From Pyrenula massariospora (lineage: Eukaryota > Ascomycota > Eurotiomycetes > Pyrenulales > Pyrenulaceae), in NCBI GenBank assembly GCA_021030905.1, contig JAGFMI010000002.1, positions 2,046,001 to 2,110,000 on the forward strand: a stretch of 64,000 nucleotides of DNA. The letters are read 5' to 3'. The notes under the pieces are model-generated. The model did no database searches, had not been told where the DNA came from, and saw only the letters and a list, made by a program, of their open reading frames with translations. A program made the translations under genes and the position numbers. Below, in pieces: positions 57,355 through 64,000 of this stretch (positions within the stretch are counted from its first letter, which is position 1; each line of letters begins with the position of its first letter).

Positions 57355-58285
57355 TCAATCTACCTGCCATCTAATATTTCCCCATCGCTTCTCCATCATA
57401 ACCTGGCCTTTGAACGACGGCGTAACGGCGGTGACCAAGACCTCGTTCTCCGGCGGCAGGAGGCCCTCCCGGCACTCCAGATCGCAGTTCAATAGCAGAT
57501 AGATCAGTATGATCTTGATTCCGAAGGCGGCGAAGAAGCGGCCGGGGCAGGTGTGTGAGCCGAGGCCGAAGTTCAACTCGCTCGTACTGTTTCTATAGCG
57601 TTAGTGAACCTGGGACATGCTGTATCAATAATGGAAGAAACAGCTAACGAATCTTGTTGACACGAGCTGTTGCAGGTTGCGCTGCTCTGCCTCCTGGCGA
57701 ATGTGCTCGTAGCGGAAGCCGTCAAATTTCTTAGGATCTCCCAGCACGGTCTCGTCGTGTGTGGCGTCGTAGTTGTTGGTCGCGATGAACAGGCCCTTGG
57801 GCAGAATAGTGCCATTGTCCATTGCGATCTCGCTCATGATCTTCCGTGACATAACAATCAATCCTGGCGGCGTGAAGCGCTGCGACTCTTTACAGAGGCT
57901 TTCGAGCCTATTGAGCTTGGTTAGGAGTTGCTTATCGATGACACCACCTGTCTCCTTGAGTAGCGGCAGGATCTCATCGCCCAGCTGCTGGATGTACTCG
58001 GGGTGTTTAGCTAGGTCAAAGACACAGTGCGTCAGGTTATGTGCTGTTGTGTGGATGGAGACGATGCCGAGTGTCAATTGCTGCTGTACTAGGAAGTCAA
58101 TGTTGGCGCGTTCCGCCGGCGTGCAATTGTACAGCCCCCACTGCATCATATCATTAGGCGGCTTAAAATCCGGGCGCTTTAGGCTGCTGAGGCGTTCCTC
58201 GAGGATCGGCTTAATGAGCGCGGTGGCGTCCTTATGCTACTTCTCTAGGTCGCGCGACTTACTCTTGAAGCGCTAAATTATCGGG
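57355..58285 (-). pseudogene. Cytochrome P450 pseudogene (C-terminal half)
   Basis: Minus-strand pieces in order: HKDATALIKPILEERLSS and RPDFKPPNDMMQWGLYNCTP (before helix I), IVSIHTTAHNLTHCVFDLAK (helix I region), ESQR (the ExxR of helix K within KESQRFTPPG), and after a gap LNFGLGSHTCPGRFFAAF, a perfect heme-binding FxxGxxxCxG loop. It is a fungal P450 of the secondary-metabolism type. It is broken: in-frame TAG codons at 58237-58239 and 58273-58275, a TGA just upstream, and no clean splice between the piece ending near 57625 and the heme piece starting near 57591. The N-terminal half with the membrane anchor is not recognised. Confidence 0.75.
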
Positions 58286-59212
58286 CGTAGTCATGAAATG
58301 GTTGATTTGTTGGTGTCTGGGGCAGTATACTCTATCTCTCTATGCCTTATCTCGGCGGTCTTGCGCCATTATGCGGTGCAGATATGTTTCATGTGCGAAG
58401 TGGCTTTCGAAGCATTGAGATATTCGACGAGATGATGCTGTTACGGAGGAACGGCAAGGTCTCAAAGAGCGTAAAATTCTGTCAATCATGATGGAGCTCT
58501 AGCAATACGTTTTTGAAATTCGGTACCGTTGAGAAGCTAGCGAGATTAGAGATATGTTTCTTAGGCACCCACAGTGCTGCAGCGGGATGGAACAGGTCGG
58601 CTAAGGATGGTTCAGATCGCGAAATTGTGATATCGAAAGGGTGTTGTGAGGTCGGCAGAGAGTCTTTTACTGAAACTCATGGTGCAGTGTGTCGATGGAG
58701 TCTGTTCAAATAAGCGTGCCCGTTAGTAGATGGAAATCTTAGAGCACAGTAAGCTCACAAAGACGTTATGCAAACATACGGCCTGGCTGTATCGCCGCTA
58801 GGCGGAGGACTAGACGATGCCATATACCAAGAGGCTCTTGTATGAATTGAGGTGGCGTCAGACCGGTAGGTCAGCCCAGAGAAAGAGAAGGTTGGCAGTT
58901 CTAGCGCGGTGGCGAAAAATTCAGTAATTTTCAACAGAAGTTCAGTATATTATGAGCTCATCCCATAATATCGGAGGAGAGAAAGTGCTGTCAAGAGAAG
59001 ATTGATAGAAGGTGAGATCACGGTCTAAAAAGACCCACATGAAGCTATAATGGATGATAAGGTTGCTCGGCAGAGCGTACGTAGTAATAATTGTAGTAAA
59101 ACATTAATCCCCTATTTGAGGCTCATCGACATGCTTCTAAGAAGTTCGGGCACTTCTGATAAGAAGAGTAAAGTTAAATATGTAAAATAAAAGATAAATA
59201 ATGCTACACTAA
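58286..59212. other. Gene-free stretch
   Basis: It may include unrecognisable remains of the P450 5' half. Otherwise nothing is supported. Confidence 0.35.
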
Positions 59213-59326
59213 CCTGACCTGGTGTAGTGGTAGCACGCACTGTCACACTTGGTTGATACCCGCCGCGGACACTAAGCCAAGCCCTTCGGGGGATGTGAAG
59301 CCCAGGTTCGACTCCTGGGGTTGGGC
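59213..59326 (+). tRNA. tRNA-like sequence with A and B boxes, identity uncertain
   Basis: The A box TGGTGTAGTGG and B box GGTTCGACTCC are present. A T arm (CCAGG-TTCGACT-CCTGG), a D stem (GTGT/GCAC with one G-U pair) and a 7-bp acceptor (CCTGACC with GGTTGGG, two G-U pairs) can be drawn. The anticodon arm is the problem. About 40 extra bases, including a CTTGG...CCAAG hairpin, sit between D and T arms, and no clean five-pair stem forms. It could be an intron-bearing tRNA (a GTC or CAC anticodon is visible), a pseudo-tRNA or the head of a tRNA-derived SINE. Confidence 0.4.
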
Positions 59327-60237
59327 TCATTATCTTGGTTGTTTTTTTTGTCATTTCCATCTATTCTTTCTGGCCTGAAGGGGGTGATGTGTTATAATTA
59401 CCAGATAGAGTACCTACCAATGTATTACTTTGAAAACTTTAGGTCTATTCTCTCTTTGTAATTTTCATGGATTGACCACCAGATTGCGTCGTAGACCGCT
59501 AATTCTTTTACGAGCCTTTTTTCAGATGTCCGAAAGCTACATTTTGGCTCCCGATCTCTCTAATTTTCAGTTCTTCTGCTTTCCGGACTCCCTCTTTCCC
59601 TTTTCTCCTTATTTCATCTAGGTCCCTTCAACAGGCCGTATAGCAATTATGATTAGATACTTTCAGATTCTGAAACGACGGAAAGACAGAACGTCACGCT
59701 TCTGAATCTGATCCAAAATCGCAATGAGAACAAGTCAGTTGTAATGAGACGTATTGAGGCGCAGAGAGGCAGCTCCTGAGCAAGTTGTCGATTCAGTCTC
59801 TTAGTGTGTGTGAGAATAAATATCATCTATCAAATATACTCAAGTAAAGATGGTCCTGTAACAGTGCAGCGGCACTTACCTGTAAGTTGTTTCACTGCTC
59901 CCACAATGTGGGAGGTATCGAGCGAATGCAGTGACGTTCCTGAAAGAGGAGAATGTCTGGCGGCCAATGGCGAGACTATATGGACGTTCAAAAAGGCAAA
60001 TGAATAGAGGTGGGAATACTGATTTGTGCAAAATCGTCCGTCTTCTTCTAGACAATACATGTAGGATACGCAAACGAGCCCATGATGAGGTACTTGGAGT
60101 CCAACAGTACTGCAAACTTCCATGCGAGCGAACAGCTGGCCTCAGAAGTGAAGCATATCATGGTATCTCGAGATATTTTGGCAAGGTGAGCCAATCTAAG
60201 TTCATAGTGAAGCCGCCAACTTTAGTCGCTTGATATT
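59327..60237. other. Intergenic region
   Basis: Upstream of the histidyl-tRNA synthetase. No coding feature is supported. Confidence 0.45.
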
Positions 60238-62117
60238 ATGTTTCGAGGCGCAGATGCCCTAAGCCGGAAGCGGGGGAGCCTACGCGAAAGTGGAAACTTG
60301 GCGTTCCTGGCCAAAAACTTTCCGACTTTCGTTCGAGGATTTGAGTCATTTCGCACAGTCTATACCTTTTCCAACGCCGCATGCGACCAGCAGCTGCACA
60401 CTTCAAATGCTCTTGGAAGACCTTCCCGAACACTAGCAATGGTATTTACCACCTTCACCTCCCTCGATTCCTTTGGAGACACCAGACCGCTGCGCCGATG
60501 TCGACTCAGCCTCCTGCCACAGCTCCAGCTGTGACCCCTACCTCTACAAATACGCGACCTTCCTCCAATCTGACTAGACGAGAAAAAGAGTCGAAGCAGC
60601 CAAGTATGCAATTAAAGACGGCTAAGGGAACCCGTGACTGGACGGGAAGCGACATCACACTCCGCGACCATATCTTCGATCAGATCAGCGCTGTTTTCAA
60701 GCGCCATGGCGGCACACCGCTGGACACCCCTGTCTTCGAACTCAAGGAAATTCTTGCGGGAAAATATGGGGAGGAGGGACGCCTGATATATGAGCTCCAA
60801 GATCAAGGCGGAGAACGTAAGCAGCACACTTTCGTAGGAGCTCAAAGACCCGTATCTTGCTGGCCCAGCTTAGATTTGCTAACTGGTCTGACCAGTATGT
60901 GCGCTACGCTATGATTTGACCGTGCCATTTGCTCGATGGCTAGCAATGACCAATGTGCAGCAAATTAAGCGGTATCACATTGCCAAGGTGTACAGACGAG
61001 ATCAGCCGGTTAGTCACTTCCGGTTGCGATGGCGGTATGATGGGGCTTATCTGTTTAGGCGATAGCTCGGGGACGACTCCGAGAGTTCTTTCAATGCGAC
61101 TTCGATTTCGCAGGCACATTCGATCCTATGATTCCCGACGCCGAAACACTGTGTATCATGGTTGAAGTTTTCGAGACGCTTAATCTAAGTGCAAAAATCA
61201 AAGTCAATCATCGCTGCATACTTGACGGCATCTTCTCCGTTGTCGGCGTGCCAGATGAGAAGATACGTCCTATCAGTTCAGCAATCGACAAGTTAGATAA
61301 ATCGCCTTGGGAGGAAGTCAAGAAAGAAATGGAGGAGAAAGGTCTTGAATCGGAAATCGCAGAAGAGGTGGGCAAATATATCTTGCATACTGGCAGTGGA
61401 GATTTGGCAAGCACATTGGAGACCCTCAAGGCTGACAGCCGACTGTCTGCAAGTAAAATCGTTCAGAAGGGCATAGCTGACATGGACTTGCTTCTACAAT
61501 ATTTGGACGCGTTCGGAATTACCAAACACCTCATCTTCGATCTTTCCCTTGCGAGAGGCCTCGATTACTACACAGGCCTGATATACGAAGTTGTGGCAGA
61601 TCTACCTCCTGCCGCTGCAAACGGTGGGAAGAAGTCAAATGAGTCACAAGTGGGCAGCCTTGCAGCGGGAGGGCGCTACGACAAGTTGGTAGGCATGTTT
61701 GGCAAACACGACATCCCCTGTGTCGGCGTATCTTTCGGGGTCGATCGTATCTTCACCATCCTCAAGGCTCGAAAGGAAGACGAGGCAAAGCGGGAACGCG
61801 AAGTTAGCGTTTACGTCATGGCCTTTGGAGGCAGTCTCCTGACCGAGCGAATGGCTGTGGCTCGGGAACTGTGGCTGGCTGGCATCAGCGCCGAATTTTC
61901 GCCCAAAGTGAAACCGAAGTTGCCGCAGCAATTCAAGGCTGCTGAGACAGGCGGCGCGACGATTGCTATTGTTCTTGGAGGGGATGAACTTGCTTCTGGA
62001 AAGATAAGACTCAAGCTTTTAGGTTTGCCGGAGGGACACCCGGAGAAGGAGGGTACATTGGTCGATCGACAGGATCTGGTACCTGAAGTTAAGAAGCTGC
62101 TGGCGACATCGGCCTAG
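60238..62117 (+). CDS. HTS1-like: Histidyl-tRNA synthetase, probably dual-targeted, 568 aa
   Basis: Four exons: 60238-60441, 60486-60816, 60896-61008 and 61059-62117, total 1707 nt. Class II motifs are present: motif 1 region [20 protein letters not shown], motif 2 [14 protein letters not shown] and the loop [16 protein letters not shown] (the latter exists only after splicing), and the HisRS signatures [14 protein letters not shown] and [14 protein letters not shown]. The C-terminal anticodon-binding domain starts near [16 protein letters not shown]. It charges tRNA-His with histidine. Exon 1 gives a basic, hydroxylated leader ([20 protein letters not shown]) typical of mitochondrial import. 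An internal ATG at 60498 (MSTQPPATA) would make the cytosolic form, as known for the single fungal HTS1 gene. Introns are 44, 79 and 50 nt. Confidence 0.93.
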
Positions 62118-63021
62118 CTTCTTGATTAGTCGAAATGATAGAAGTCGCAGCAGATGGAAGACCTGTTGCGCATGGTTCCCATAGAGAATTACCACCTACC
62201 GCTCCTAGCGCCCATTCAGCCAATTTCGACAGAAACTTAGATTTGACTGACACGACAACAGCGGTTTAGGGAGCCCACGCTGCAGTACTAGACCTCCGCA
62301 CCTAGCTTCAGCCACGTTATATTTCGAAACTTCTCCCGACTAGACAGATCACTTTCGAGAAACGTTTCACAAGACGTTCGATTGCACATGAGTACCTTAG
62401 CTACGTACAAAGTGTTCCCTACCTCCCCTCCTTCGTAGCGGAGCACTCAACACCTTTTCCCAAATTCCCACAACCGTCACGCCGTCCACAAAACTGGCCT
62501 GCACAGTAAGCTCCTACGGATGTAGAACGGAATAACATTCCTGACGCGATTCGCGCGCACCTCCCGGACCCCGATTGGGCCGCGGCAAGCACTTAAGTAG
62601 ATATTTGAACGCTGCATAGGAGGAGGTTTGTCGAGCGGAGCTATACAATAAGGACAGGGTAGGCTTATTTATGTCATACGCGTAGCAGTAAGTAAGAACG
62701 ATGGCGTTGGGATGGGATGGTCTGTTCGCGTTGGAACGATTGGTCTTTTTCGTGTCGGAGTGTGTCTATGATAGGATGGGAGAGACATGGCTCATGGACT
62801 GTTCTGTGCATAGTGGTAGGGCTTTGGGGTTCTGCTTTGGGCTTGGTTGCCATTGGTATTGGCGTGGTAACTCGTAGTATGCATTGCGTGGGACAGAGTT
62901 CGATTACTTATTCGCAGTGCCCGCAGACGGGGAAAATAAAAATTGGCGAGCATCGAAAGGCACATGTCTTTCCTTTGAACCTATCCCCAACTCCTGGCGC
63001 CCAACTCCGTCGAAGAACTCA
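62118..63021. other. Convergent intergenic region
   Basis: Between the 3' ends of the synthetase gene and the minus-strand secreted gene. A plus frame at 62717-63085 has hydrophobic stretches but no features that support a gene. Confidence 0.4.
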
Positions 63022-63669
63022 TCACGATCCAGGACTCCCCACCGCATTGTACTTACTCTGCTCGCACATAAACGTCACCGCATAGCACGTCCCCTTGACC
63101 TCCTCCTCCCCGCCACCCGCGGGCCGATACGAGCACCCGTCGTCATTCATCTGCGCCGCAAACGCCGTCGCCTGCGGCAACCCGTTCGCCGCCGAAGTCG
63201 AGCTCGCCGTGATGGTGTGCGGCTCGGTCGCGCCGTCCGCCTGGTACGCGATCTGCACCATGCGGTGCGTGCCGTAGCTGAACGTGAAGGCGCCCTCGGC
63301 GCCAAGGATGGCGTTGATGGTGAGCGGGTCGGTGAAGTAGGGGGGCTGCAGGGAGACTTTATCGACGCCCGTGCCTTTTGGGACGAGTTGGGCCGGCGTG
63401 GGGGAGCTGCGTGAGCAGGTGTTGTCTTGGGCTTGGAAGTAGCCGGTGCTGTCTTTGAAGATGTAGGCGAGGAGGATGCAGTAGCCGGCGTTGGCGGTGT
63501 AGCATTTGATATTTCTGTTCACTTGGAGGTTCGGAGGAGGATCGGTGGGGAGAGGGGAGGACCCGGATGCTGCGGTGGGACTGGCGCGGATTTCGAGGTC
63601 AGGCCGGCCGGCGACGAGGGAGGAGAGGAAGAGAGAGTGGGCGAAGAGGATGTTCTTTGAGATAAGCAT
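63022..63669 (-). CDS. Secreted cysteine-containing protein of unknown function, 215 aa
   Basis: Single exon with a signal peptide (NILFAHSLFLSSLVAG). A Pro/Ser-rich spacer (SPLPTDPPPN) follows. The globular part has cysteines in IKCYTANAGYC, NTCSRSS, DDGCSYRP, GTCYAVTFMC. The paired CY-type cysteines suggest several disulfides in an extracellular protein, and the size is typical of fungal effector-like or wall-associated proteins. The C-terminus is short and polar with no GPI tail. The family was not recognised. Confidence 0.7.
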   Translation of the reverse strand: MLISKNILFAHSLFLSSLVAGRPDLEIRASPTAASGSSPLPTDPPPNLQVNRNIKCYTANAGYCILLAYIFKDSTGYFQAQDNTCSRSSPTPAQLVPKGTGVDKVSLQPPYFTDPLTINAILGAEGAFTFSYGTHRMVQIAYQADGATEPHTITASSTSAANGLPQATAFAAQMNDDGCSYRPAGGGEEEVKGTCYAVTFMCEQSKYNAVGSPGS

Positions 63670-64000
63670 TGTGAAAAAGTGATGAATTCAATAGGAGGGC
63701 TGGTGAAGACGAAAAAGAAATGGAGAAATGGCGTCCTTTTGAAGCCTTACATGTTTTTCTGCTCTGCCATTTTGGGATCGCATTGGGGAAGCAACGCGCC
63801 ACTAATTATGGTTTTTCTGGCGTTGTGAACATGTCAATGCTCCAGAGACCCTTTCCAAAATGCGGTTCAGTTGTTCAAAGGTCTTCACCCACGTGCCGGA
63901 AGGAGAGTGATTGGGTCCAAGACAACAGTGACAAATTTCCTAGCTCAACAAATGAGCCATATGAAACAACAGCACTTACCGCAATTGGGACAAGAAGACG
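63670..64000. other. Right-edge flank
   Basis: Presumed promoter of the minus-strand secreted gene. Nothing else is seen before the window ends. Confidence 0.4.

Noticed and set aside
62717-63085. Plus frame of 122 codons with hydrophobic parts
   Set aside because: It overlaps the 3' end of the minus-strand secreted gene and shows no conserved feature.

Overview
The window looks like nuclear DNA of a filamentous ascomycete (Pezizomycotina). The genes have short GT-AG introns (about 45-80 nt; one 39-nt and one GC-AG intron are proposed). Typical families of the group are present: a HET-domain protein, a STAND-type N-terminal/ubiquitin-like-domain protein, seven-helix Rhodopsin_dom proteins, an F-box-like/ankyrin protein and many secreted proteins. 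The species cannot be named from the sequence. No rRNA, CRISPR array, whole transposon, LTR element or virus-like element was recognised.

Layout. 0-12 kb: an ankyrin-repeat gene (2486-4048), then three secreted or surface proteins of unknown function (4861-6074 minus, 7643-8820 minus, 10307-11458 plus). 12.9-21.2 kb: a hotdog thioesterase with a C-terminal peroxisomal signal, a UbiA-family prenyltransferase pseudogene, a seven-TM Rhodopsin_dom gene with a GC-AG intron, and a decayed SAM methyltransferase. 22.3-32.3 kb: a tiny cysteine-rich peptide precursor with Lys-Arg sites, a 776-residue mucin-like secreted protein, a second Rhodopsin_dom gene and a secreted HEXXH protein. 34-41 kb: a Rhodopsin_dom fragment, the ubiquitin-like-domain gene, an intron-bearing tRNA-Ala(UGC), and a nucleoside hydrolase with an in-frame TAG. 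43-52.6 kb: a secreted Asp-box sialidase/arabinanase-like enzyme, a PHO89-type phosphate symporter with a CCCACGTGGG site upstream, a HET gene and a secreted calycin-like protein. 54.8-63.7 kb: a transketolase-like enzyme, a cytochrome P450 pseudogene, a tRNA-like sequence, a histidyl-tRNA synthetase with a probable mitochondrial leader, and one more secreted protein.

How it fits together. The right third carries housekeeping functions (phosphate uptake, sugar-phosphate metabolism, His-tRNA charging). The left two thirds are gene-poor and accessory in character, rich in secreted proteins, sensor-like membrane proteins and dead genes. The dead genes are UbiA prenyltransferase, methyltransferase, P450 and nucleoside hydrolase. 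Many of their interrupting codons are of the kind expected from C-to-T change, as in repeat-induced point mutation, but this was not measured. Nothing resembles an operon; genes are monocistronic and mostly far apart.

The most original signal is the small Kex2-type precursor at 22363-22659, whose last segment is packed with cysteine and tryptophan. Splice sites were chosen by eye from frame, consensus and family fit; no search was run.
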